A stretch of DNA of 64,000 bases, from the NCBI RefSeq assembly GCF_024679095.1, contig NW_026111623.1, positions 117,501 through 181,500 on the forward strand. The letters are read 5' to 3'. A program made the position numbers and the translations under genes. Below are positions 11,185 to 22,100 of this stretch, piece after piece. The stretch is from Eriocheir sinensis. Lineage: Eukaryota; Arthropoda; Malacostraca; Decapoda; Varunidae. Numbering within the stretch: position 1 is the stretch's first letter; every line of letters begins with the position of its first letter. The notes below the pieces were generated by a model, which worked only from the letters and a program-made list of their open reading frames with translations, made no database searches and was not told where the DNA came from.

Positions 11185-11965
11185 GCACGCACTCACCCCG
11201 CAACGCACGCCAGCACGAACTCACTCCCCAACGCACGTTCGCTCGCACTCACCCCCCAACGCACGCACGCACGCACATACGCAAGCACACACGCACGAAC
11301 GATCGGACGCACAAGCACGCACTCACCCCCCACCCACGCTCGCACGCACGAACGCAAGAACACACGCAAGAACGAACGGACGAACACACGCTCGCACACA
11401 CCCATCCCCAACGCACGCTCGCACGCACGAACACGAATACACACGCACGAAGGAACGGATGAACACACGCTCGCACGCACGAATACGAGTACACACGCAC
11501 GAAGGAACGGACGAACACACGCTCGCACGCACCCATCCCCAGCGCACGCTCGCACGCACGAACACGAGTACACACACGCACGAAGGAACAGATGAACACA
11601 CGCTCGCACGCACGAACACGAGCATAAACACGCACGAAGGAACGGACGAACACGCTCGCACGCACGAACACGAGTATACATACCCACGAAGGAACGGACG
11701 AACACACGCTCGCAGGCACTGACCGCCCAACGCACGCAGCACACAAGCACTCACACACGCAAGCACGCACACAATCACGTACCCACGCATGCACACGCAC
11801 GCAAGCACACACACACGTACAGACGCACGCACCCACGCAAGCATGCAGGCAGGCACGCACGCACACACTCACACAAGCAAGCACGCAGCCACGCACGAAA
11901 AAACGCACGAACTCACGCAAGTACGTAAGCACGCACGCACGCACGCAAGCACGCACGAAGGCACG
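11185..11965. repeat. ACGC-rich minisatellite with units of about 50-60 bp
   Basis: CGCACGCACGAAC words throughout. Between about 11340 and 11730 a larger unit containing GAAGGAACGGACGAACACAC (or a near variant) and CACGCTCGCACGC recurs six or more times. Minus-strand frames read as Val-Arg-Ala-Cys-Val strings in overlapping frames and are not genes. Confidence 0.9.
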
Positions 11966-12060
11966 GACACTCTGATGACGACCCAGGCAACAAGGCACCC
12001 TGACACTCCCTGGACACTCTCTGAACAATGGATGGACACTCTGATGACGACCCACGCATC
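11966..12060. repeat. 68-bp satellite units, left flank (about 1.5 copies)
   Basis: TGATGACGACCC occurs at 11973 and 12042, 69 bp apart, with GACACTCCCTGGACACTCTC and TGAACAATGGA between. The same unit reappears at 13200-13470 on the far side of the 235-bp array. Confidence 0.9.
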
Positions 12061-13190
12061 TAGCATTAAGGCCTTAGGTGTTGTGTGTTGGGTAGGGTTG
12101 CTGACCTCTGGGCTGAAGGAGACTCATCCTGAGCAGCATACAGCACCAAGATAAGGCGATACAGCTACCCAGCACAAGGAAACGGAAAATAAAGAAAATA
12201 ACACCGAAGAATTAAGATTACAATATAAAGACCACAAAAATAAAGAAGTGATAGAAACGCAAAATCAAGAAAAGGAACCAAGTCTAGCAGAGTAAGTCCT
12301 TTGGTGCTGTGTGTTGGGTAGGGTTGCTGACTCCTCTGGGGTGAGGGAGACTCATCCTGAGCAGCATACAGCACCAAGATAGGGCGATACAGCTAGCCTG
12401 CACAACATCAGGAAACGTAAAATAAATAAAAATATCATCGAAGAATGGATATTACTGAAAAAGGAACACGATAATAAAGAACTTGTAGAAAACATCATGA
12501 AAGTGAAACCAATCATTGGGGCAAGCATTAAGGCCTTTGGTGTTGTGTGTTGGGTAGGGTTGCTGACTCCTCTGGGGTGAGGGAGACTCATCCTGAGCAG
12601 CATACAGCACCAAGATAAGGCAATATAGCTAGCCAACACAACACCAGGAAACGAAAAATAATGATAAAGCACCGAAGAATGGATATGACTGAAAAGGAGC
12701 ACGAGAATCAAGAAGTGATAGAAACACAACATCATGAAAGTGAAACAACTCATTGAGGCAAGCATTAAGTCCTTTGGTGTTGTGTGTTGGGTAGGGTTGC
12801 TGACCTCTGGGGTGTGGGAGACTCATCCTGAGCAGCATACAGCACCAAGACAAGGCGATACAGCTAGCCTGCACAACACCAGGGAACGAAAAAAAAAATA
12901 ATAATAACACCGAAGAATGGATATAACAAAAAAAAAAAAAATCACGAGACAAATAAAGTGATCGAAACACAACATCAAGAAAAGGGAAAATATCTAGCAT
13001 TAAGGCCTTAGGTGTTGTGTGTTGGGTAGGGTTGCTGACTCCTCTGGGGTGAGGGAGACTCATCCTGAGCAGCATACAGCACCAAGATAAGGCGATACAG
13101 CTAACCTGCACAACGTCAGGAAACGGAAAATTAAATACCGAAGAAACGATATTACAGAAAAAGAATACGAAAATAAAAAAAAAGTCATGG
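12061..13190. repeat. 235-bp tandem repeat, five copies
   Basis: GGTGTTGTGTGTTGGGTAGG (GGTGCTG in copy 2) starts at 12077, 12303, 12539, 12776 and 13011, giving periods of 226, 236, 237 and 235 bp. Each copy has a conserved half of about 115 bp (the GT-rich word, then GGTTGCTGAC, CTCTGGGGTGAGGGAGACTC, ATCCTGAGCAGCATACAGC and GGCGATACAGCTA) and a variable A-rich half. The CTCTGGGG/GGAGACTCATCC core also occurs at 36.0-37.2 kb. Minus-strand frames 12352-13482 span copies and shift frame between them, so they are not genes. Confidence 0.92.
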
Positions 13191-13194
13191 AAAC

Positions 13195-13480
13195 ACAACA
13201 TGGACTGACACTCTGATGACGACCCACGCAACAAGGCCCCTGACACTCCCTGGACACTCTCTGAACAATGGACGGACACTCTGATGACGACCCACGCAAC
13301 AAGGCCCCTGACACTCCCTGGACACTCTCTGAACAATGGACGGACACGCTGATGACGACCCACGCAACAAGGCCCCTGACACTCCCTGGACACTCTCTGA
13401 ACAATGGACGGACACGCTGATGACGACCCACGCAACAAGGCCCCTGACACTCCCTGGACACTCTGAACACTGCCCTGACC
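13195..13480. repeat. 68-bp satellite units, right flank (about 4 copies)
   Basis: TGATGAC at 13214, 13282, 13350 and 13418, exactly 68 bp apart. Units are nearly identical to each other, differing mainly by GACACTCTG versus GACACGCTG. The last unit breaks into the 31-bp array. Confidence 0.95.
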
Positions 13481-13487
13481 ATTTGCG

Positions 13488-16149
13488 ATGCTGACCCTTT
13501 AGCGTTCAGGGTGAGATGCTGACCCTGGCTAAGTGTTCAGGGTGGGATGCTGACCTGATTAGTGTTCAGGGTGGGATGCGGACCCGGGATTAGGGTTCAG
13601 GGTGGGATGCGGACCCTGGATTAGTGTTCAGGGTGGGATGCTGACCCTGGCTTAGTGTTCAGGGTGGGATGCTGACCCTGGATTAGTGTTCAGGGTGGGA
13701 TGCTGACCCTGGATTAGTGTTCAGGGTGGGATGCTGACCCAGGATTAGAGTTCACGGTGGGCTGCTGACCCTGGATTAGTGTTCAGGTGGATGCTGACCC
13801 TGGATTAGTGTTCAGGGTGGGATGCTGACCCTGATTATTGTTAAGGGTTGGATGGTGAGCGTGGATTAGTGTTCAGGGTGGGATGCTGACCCTGGCTTAG
13901 TGTTCATGGTGGATGCTGACCCTGGATTAGAGTTCAGGGTGTGATGCTGACCCTGGATTAGTGTTCAGGGTGGGATGCTGACCCTGCATTAGTGTTCAGG
14001 GTGGGATGCTGACCCTGGATTAGTGTTCAGGGAGCGATGCTGACCCTGGATTAGAGTTCAGGGTGGATGCTGACCCTGCATTAGTGTTCAGGGTGAGATG
14101 CTGACCCTGGATTAGTGTTCAGGGTGGGATGCTGACCCTGGATTAGTGTTCAGGGTGGGATGCTGACCCTGCATTAGTGTTCAGGGTGGGATGCTGACCC
14201 TGGATTAGTGTTCAGGGTGGGATGCTGACCCTGCATAAGTGTTCAGGTAGGGAGGCTGACCCGGCATTAGTGTTCAGGGTGGATGCTGACCCTGGATTAG
14301 TGTTCAGGGTGGGATGCTGACCCTGCATTAGTGTTCAGGGTTGGATGCTGACCCTGGATTAGTGTTCAGGGTGGGATGCTGACCCTGGCTTAGTGTTCAG
14401 GGTGGGATGCTGACCCTGGCTTAGTGTTCAGGGTGGGATGCTGACCCTGGATTAGTGTTCAGGGTGGGATGCTGACCCTGGATTAGTGTTCAGGGTGGGA
14501 TGCTGACCCTGGATTAGTGTTCAGGGTGTGATGCTGACCCTTGATTAGTGTTCAGGGAGTGATGATGACCCTGGATTAGTTTTCAGTGTTTGATGCTGAC
14601 CCTGGATTAGTGTTCAGGGTGGGATGCTGACCCTGGATTAGTGTTCAGGGTGGGATGCTGACCCTGGATTAGTGTTCAGGGTGGGATGCTGACCCTGGAT
14701 TAGTGTTCAGGGTGGGATGCTGACCCTGGATTAGTGTTCAGGGTGGATGCTGACCCTGGATTAGTGTTCAGGCGTGGATGCTGACCCTGGATTAGTGTTC
14801 AGGGTGGGATGCTGACCCTGGATTAGTGTTCAGGGTGGGATGCTGACCCTGGATTAGTGTTCAGGGTGGGATGCTGACCCTGGATTAGTGTTCAGGGTGG
14901 GATGCTGACCCTGGATTAGTGTTCAGGGTGGGATGCTGACCCTGCATTAGTGTTCAGGGTGGGCTGCTGACCCTGGATTAGTGTTCAGGGTGGGATGCTG
15001 ACCCTGGATTAGTGTTCAGGGTGGGATGCTGACCCTGGATTAGTGTTCAGGGTGGCATGCTGACCCTGGATTAGTGTTCAGGGTGGGATGCTGACCCTGG
15101 ATTAGTGTTCAGGGTGGGATGCTGACCCTGGATTAGTGTTCAGGGTGGGATGCTGACCCTGGATTAGTGTTCAGGGTGAGATGCTGACCCTGGATTAGTG
15201 TTCAGGGTGGGATGCTGACCCTGCATTAGTGTTCAGGGTGGGATGCTGACCCTGGATTAGTGTTCAGGGTGAGATGCTGACCCTGGCTTAGTGTTCAGGG
15301 TGAGATGCTGACCCTGGATTAGTGTTCAGGGTCGGATGCTGACTTTGGATTAGTGTTCAGGGTGGGATGCTGACCCTGGCTTAGTGTTCAGGGTGGGATG
15401 CTGACCCTGGATTAGTGTTCAGGGTGGGATGCTGACCCTGGCTTAGTGTTCAGGGTGGGATGCTGACCCTGGATTAGTGTTCAGGGTGAGATGCTGACCC
15501 TGGCTTAGTGTTCAGGGTGGGATGCTGACCCTGGCTTAGTGTTCAGGGTGAGATGCTGACCCTGGATTAGTGTTCAGGGTGGGATGCTGACCCTGGCTTA
15601 GTGTTCAGGGTGGGATGCTGACCCTGGATTAGTGTTCAGGATGGGATGCTGACCCTGGCTTAGTGCTCAGGGTGGGATGCTGACCCTGGCTTAGTGTTCA
15701 GGGTGGGATGCTGACCCTGGATTAGTGTTCAGGATGGGATGCTGACCCTGGCCTAGTGATCAGGGTGGGATGGTGACCCTTGATTAGTGTTCAGGGTGGG
15801 ATGCTGACCCTGGATTAGTGTTCAAGGTGGGATGCTGACCCTAGATTAGTGTTCAGGGTGAGATGCTGACCCTGGCTTAGTGTTCAGGGTGAGATGCTGA
15901 CCCTGGATTAGTGTTCAGGGTGAGATGCTGACCCTAGCTTAGTGTTCAGGGTGAGATACTGGCCCTGGATTAGTGTTCAGGGTGAGATGCTGACCCTGGC
16001 TTAGTGTTCAGGGTGAGATGCTGACCCTGGCTTAGTGTTCAGGGTGGGATGCTGACCCTGGCTTAGTGTTCAGGGTGAGATGCTGACCCTGGCTTAGTGT
16101 TCAGGGTGGGATGCTGACCCTGGCTTAGTGCTCAGGGTGGGATGCTGAC
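13488..16149. repeat. 31-bp minisatellite, about 86 copies
   Basis: The consensus combines GGGATGCTGACCCTGGATTA and GTGTTCAGGGT with a period of 31 bp (for example TGGATT at 14881 and 14912). Each unit contains CAGGGT, nine bases, ACCCTG: a perfect 6-bp inverted repeat across the unit boundary. Variants are clustered: GGATTAG dominates about 14420-15250, GCATTAG is scattered, and GGCTTAG with GAGATGCTG becomes common after about 15280. Some units are 29-30 bp (GGTGGATGC type). Because 31 is not a multiple of three, no long frame survives. Confidence 0.97.
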
Positions 16150-19100
16150 GAGAGTAGGAGCCTGTGGCGGGGGTGACGTTCGAGGGACAGTAGGATGCGG
16201 TGGCGGGGGTGGCGTGCTAGAGACAGAAGGAGGCGGCGGCGCGGGTGGCGTGCGAGGAACAGAATGAGGCGGTGGCGGGGTTGGCGTGAGAGGGACAGGA
16301 GGAAGCGTTGGAGGTGGTGGCGTGCGAAGGACAATAGGAGGCGGTGCCGAGGATGTCGTGGGAGGGATAAGAGAAGGCGGTGGCGGGGGTGGCGTGCTAG
16401 AGACAGAAGGAGGCGGCGGCGCGGGTGGCGAGCAAATGACTGGAAGAGGCGGTGGCGGGGGTAGCGTGCGAGGGACAGGAGGAGGCGGCGGCGGGGTTGG
16501 CGTGAGGGACAGGAGGAAGCGTTGGCAGTGGTGGCGTGCAAAGGACAGGAGGAGGCGGTGGCGGGATGGCGTGCGAGGAACAGAATGAGGCGGTGGCGAG
16601 GTTAGCGTTCGAAAATAGGCGCTGGCGGTTGAGGGGGTGATGCTCGAACGACAGGAACAGGCGGTGGAGGGGTGGCGTGAGGGTCAGGAGGAGGCGGTTG
16701 GGGATGGCGTGCGAGGGACAGGAGGAGGTGGTGGCGGGGTGGCGTGCAAGGGACAGAAGGAGGCGGTGGGGGTGGCGTGCCTGGTAGAGGATGAGGCGGT
16801 GTCGGGGATGGCGTGGGAGAGGATGAAGCGTTGGTGGGGTGGCGTGGGGGGCACGAGGAGGAGGTGGTGGTGGTGGCGTGCGAGGGAAAGGAAGAAGGAT
16901 GGGGATGGCGTGCGAGGGACAGGAGGAGGCAGGAGCTGGGGTGGCGTGCGAGGGAAAGGAAGAGGCGGTGGCGGGATGGCGTGCGAGGGAAAGGAAGAGG
17001 CGGTGGCGTGTGCGGGGGAGGGAAAGGAGGAGGCGGTGGCGGGATGGCGTGCGAGGGAAAGGAAGAGGCGGTGGCGGGGATGGCGTGCGAGGGAAAGGAG
17101 GAGGCGGTGGCGGGACTGGCGTGCGAGGGAAAGGAGGAGGAGGTGGCGGGGGAGGGAAAGGAAGAGGCGGTGGCGGGGATGGCGTGCGAGGGAAAGGAGG
17201 AGGCGGTGGCGGGGATGGCGTGCGAGGGAAAGGAGGAGGCGGTGGCGGGGATGGCGTGCGAGGGAAAGGAGGAGGCGGTGGCGGGGATGGCTTGCGAGGG
17301 AAAGGAGGAGGCGGTGGCGGGAATGGCGTGCGAGGGAAATGAGGAGGTGGTAGCGGGGATGGCGTGCGAGGGAAAGGAGGAGGCGGTGGCGGGGATGGCG
17401 TGCGAGGGAAAGGAGGAGGCGGTGGCGGGGATGGCGTGCGAGGGAAAGGAGGAGGCGGTGGCGGGAATGGCGTGCGAGGGAAAGGAGGAGGTGGCGGGGA
17501 TGGCGTGCGAGGGAAAGGAGGAGGCGGTGGCGGTAGTGGCGTGCGAGGGGAAGAAGGAGGCGGTGGCGGGGGTGTCGAGGGAGAGAAAGGAGGAGGCGGC
17601 GACGGGGTTGGCGTGCGAGGGGAAGGAGGAGGCGGTGGCGGGGGTGGCGTGAGACGGTAAGGAGGCGGTGGCGGGGTTGGCGTGCGAGGGAAAGGAGGAG
17701 GCGGTGGCGGGGGTGGGTTGCGAGGGAGAGGAAGAGGCGGTGGCGGGGGTGGCGTGCGAGGGACAGGAGGAGGCGGTGGGGGGTGGCTTGCGAATGACAG
17801 AAGGAGGCGTTGGCAGGAGTGGCGTGCGAGGGACAGGAGTAGGCGGTGGCGGGGGTGGCTTGCGATTAACTGGAGGAGGCTGTGCCGGAGTTGCCGTGAG
17901 ATGGACAGGAAGAGGCGGTGGCGCGTTGGCGTGCGTGGGAGAGAAGGAGGCGGTGGTGGGGTGGCGCCTGATAGATAGGAGGAGGCGGTGGCGGGGGTGG
18001 CGTACGAGGGACAGGAGGAGGCGGTGGCGGGGGTGGCCTCTGAGAGACAAGAAGAGGCGGTGACGGGAGTGGCGTGGGAGGGACAAGAGGCAACGGTGGC
18101 GGGGGTATCGTGCAAGGGACAGTAGGAGGCGGTGGCGGCGTTCGATAGATAGGAGGAGGCGGTGGCGGGGGTGGCGTGCGAGGGGGAGGAGGAGGCGATG
18201 GCCGGGTTGGCGTGCGAGGCTCAGGAGGAGGCGGTGGCTGGGGTGGCTTGCGAGGGAGAGGAGTAGGCGGTGGCGGGGGTGGCGTGCAAAAGGATAGGAG
18301 GAGGCGGTGGGGGGGTGGCGTGGGATAGACAGGAGGAAGCGGTGGCGGGAATGGCGTAGGAAGAAAAGGATTAGGCGGTGGATGGGTTGGCGTGCGAGGG
18401 CCGAGAGGAGGCGGTGGCCGTGTTGACGTGCGAGGGACAGGAGGAGGCGGTGGCTGGGGTGGCGTTCGAGGGACAGTAGGAGGCGGTGGCGGGGATAGCG
18501 TGGGAGGGACAGGAGGAAGCGGTGGCGGGGGGGGTGCGTGCGTCGAACAGTAGGAGCCTGTGGCGGGGGTGATGTTCGAGGGACAGTAGGAGGCGGTGTC
18601 GGGGACAGCAGGCGAAGGACAATAGGAGGCGGTGGCGGGGTCGGCGTCCGAGGGACAGGACGAGGCGGTTGCGGGGGTGGCGTGCGAAGAACAGGATGAG
18701 GCGGTGGCGGGGTTGGCGTGCGAGGGACAGGAGGAGGTGGCGGGGGTGGCGTGCGAGGGACAGGAGGAGGCGGTGGCGGGGGTGGCGTGCGAGGGACAGG
18801 AGGAGGCGGTGGCGGGGGTGTCGTGCGAGGGACAGGAGGAGGCGTTGGCGGGGGTGTCGTGCGAAGAACAGGATGAGGCGGTGGCGGGGTTAGCGTGCGA
18901 GGGACAAGAGCAGGCGGTGGCGGGGGTGTCGTGCGAAGAACAGGATGAGGCGGTGGCGGGTGTATCGTGCGAGGGACAAGAGCAGGCGGTGGCGGGGTGT
19001 TCGAAAGACAGGAGGCGGCGGTGGCGGGGGTGGCGTCCGAGGGACAGGAGGAGGCGGTGGCGGGGGTGGCTTGCGACGGAAAGGAGGAGGAGGTGGCGGT

Positions 19101-22100
19101 GGTGGCGTGCGAGTGAAAGGAGTAGGCAGCGATGGGGGTGGCGTGCGAGGGGAAGAAGGAGGCGGTGGCGGGGGTGTCGTGCGAGGGAAAGGAGGAGACG
19201 GCGATGGGGGTGGCTTGCGAGGGGAAGGAGGAGGCGGCGGCGGGGTGGCGTGCAAGGGAAGGAAGAGGCGGAGGCGGTGGTGGGGTGAGGGAAAGGAGGA
19301 GGCACCGGGGGGTGGCGTGCGAGGGAAGCGACGAGGCGGTGCCGGGGGTGGCATGCGAGGGACAGGAGGAGGCGTTGGCGGGGATGGCGTGCGGGAGACA
19401 GGAGGTGGCGGTGGCGGGGGGGGGCGTTTGAAAGACTGGAGGAGGCGGTGGCGGGGTGTGCGAGGGACAGGACGAGGTGGTGGGGGGTGGCGTGCGAGGG
19501 ACAGGAGGAGGCGGTGGCGAGGGTGGAGGTGAGTTACAGGAGGAGGAGGTGGAGGGTGGCGTGCGAGGGACAGGATGAGGCGTTGGCGGGGCTGGCGTGT
19601 GAGGTACATGAGGAGGCGGTGGGGTGGTGGCGTCGAAAGACAGGAGGAGGCGGTGGCGGTGGAGTGAGCAGGAGGAGGGGGTGGGGGTGGCGTGCGAGGT
19701 ACATGAGGAGGCGGGGGCGGGGATGGCGTGCGGGCGGCAGGAGGAGGCGGTGGCGGGGGTGGAGTGCGAGTTACAGGAGGAGGAGGTGGAGGGGGTGGCG
19801 TGCGACGGACAGGAGGAGGCGTTGGCGTATATGGCGTGGGAAGGATAGGAGAAGGCGGTGGCTGGGTTGGCATGTGAGGGACAGGAGGAGGCGTTGGCGG
19901 GGATGGCGTGCGGGAGACAGGAGGAGGCGGTGGCGGGGGGGGCGTTTGAACGACTGGAGGAGGCGGTGGCGGGGATGTAGTGCCGGGGAGAGGACGAGGC
20001 GGTGGAGTGGGTGGCGTGCGAGGTACATGAGGAGGCGGTGGCGGGGGTGGCGTTCGAAAGACAGGAGGAGGCGGTGGCAGGGGTGGCAAGAGAGTGACTG
20101 GAGGAGGCGGTGGCGGGGATGACGTGCGAGAGAAAGGAATAGGCGGTGGCGGGGGTGGGAGCGAATGACTGGAGGAGGCGGTGGCGGGGGTGGCGTGCGA
20201 GGAACAGGAGGAGGCGTATGCGTGCGAGGGAAGGAAGAGGCGGAGGCGGTGGTGGGAGGGAAAGGAGGAGGCACGGGGTGGCGAGGGAAGGAAGAGGCGG
20301 TGGTGGGGTGGCGTGCGAGGGACAGGAGGAGGCAGTGGGGGGTGGCGTGAGGGACAGGAAGAGGCGGTGGGGGGGTGTGAGGGGAAAGAGGAGGCGGTGG
20401 CGGGGCTGGCGTGGAGAGACAGGAAGAGGCGGTGGCGGGGTGGCGTGCGAGGGACAGGAGGAGGTGGGGCTGGTGGGGGTGAGGGACAGGAGGAGGCGTT
20501 GGCGTAGATGGCGTGCGAGGGAGAGGAGGAGGCGGTGGCGGGGGTGGCGTGCGAGGGACAGGAGGAGGCGGTGGCGGGGATGGCGTGGGAGGGACAGGAG
20601 GAGGCGGTGGCGAGGGGGGGCGTTTGAAAGACTGGAGGAGTCGGTGGTGGGTGGCGGTGCGAGGGACAGGAGGAGGTGGTGGTGGGGTGGCGTGCGAGGG
20701 ACAGGAGGAGGCGGTGGCGAGGGTGGCGTGAGAGGAGGAGGAGGAGGTGGAGGGGTGACGTGCGAGGAACAGGAGGAGGCGGTGGCGGGGGTGGCGTGCG
20801 AGGGACAGGAGGAGGCGGTGGGGGGGGTGGCGTTCGAAAGACAGGAGGAGGCGGTGGCGGGGGTGGAGTGCGAGGGACAGGAGGAGGAGGTGGAGGGTGG
20901 CGTGTGAGGGACAGGAGGAGGCGGTGGCGGGGGTGGCGTGTGAAAGACAGGAGGAGGCGGTGGCGGGGGTGGAGTGAGGGACAGGAGGAGGAGGTGGCGG
21001 GTGGCGTGTGAGGGAAAGGAGGAGGCGTTGGCGTATATGGCGTGGGAAGGATAGGAGAAGGCGGTGGGTGGGGTGGGGTGTGAGGGACTGGAGGAGGCGT
21101 TGGGGGATGGCGTGGGAGACAGGAGTAGGCGGTGGCGGGGGTGGCGTTTGAAAGACTGGAGGAGTCGGAGTCGGGGGTGGAGTGCGAGGGACAGGAAGAG
21201 GCGGTGGCGAGGATGGCGTGCGAGGGAGAGGAGGAGGCGGTGGCCGGGGCGGCGTGCAAGGGACAGGAGGAGGCGGTGGCAGGGGTGGCAAGAGAGGGAC
21301 AGGAGGAGGCGGTGGCGGGGGTGGCGCTCGAGGGACAGTAGAAGGCGGTGGCGGGGTGGGAGCGAATGACAGGAGGAGGCGGTGGCGGGTGGCGTGCGAG
21401 GAACAGGAGGAGGTGGCGGAGATGGCGTGCGAGGAACAGAATGAGGCGGTGGCGGGGTTAGCGTGAGAAAACAGGAGGAGGCAGTGGCGGAGATGGCGTG
21501 CGAGGAACAGAATGAGGCGGTGGCGGGGGTGGCGTGCGAGAGACAGGAGGAGGCGGTGGCGAGGGTGGAGTGCGAGTTACAGGAGGAGGAGGTGGCGGGG
21601 TTCGCGTGAGAACACAGGAGGAGGCGGTGGCGGGGGTGACGTGCGAAACACAGGAGGAGGCGGTGGCCGGGGTGGAGTGCGAGGGACAGGAGGAGGCGGT
21701 GGAGGGAGTGGCGTGCTAGGGACAGGAGGAGGCGGTGGCGGGGGTGGCGTGCGAGGGACAGGAAGAGGAGGTGGCGGTGGCGTGCAAGGGACAGGAGGAA
21801 GCGGTGGCGGGGTGGCGTTGGAGGGACAGGAAGGGGCGGTGGGGTGGCGTGCGAGCGACAGGAGGAGGCGGTGGCGGGTGTGGCGTGATTGACAGGAGGA
21901 AGCAGTGGCGGGGTGGCGTGCGAGGGACAGGAAGAGGCTTTGCTGGGGTAGCGAGGGTCAGGAGGAGGCGGTGGCGGGTGTGGCTTGCGAGTAACAGGAG
22001 GAGGCGGTGGCGGGGTGGCGAGCGAATGACAGGAAGAGGCGGTCTGGGGTGGCGTGCGAGGCACAGGAGGAGGCGTGGCGGGGTGGCGTGCGAGAGACTG

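Noticed and set aside
11193..12055. Cys/Val/Arg-rich frames on the minus strand
   Set aside because: Translation of ACGC repeats in several overlapping frames.
13488..16149. CRISPR-like or integron-like 31-bp repeats
   Set aside because: Head-to-tail units with no spacers; a minisatellite.
16602..22064. 1820-codon proline/serine-rich open frame (minus) and similar frames to 27851
   Set aside because: The 36-bp unit has no stop in most frames of either strand, overlapping frames are equally long, and the peptide register changes at unit indels. This is what a repeat produces without selection.
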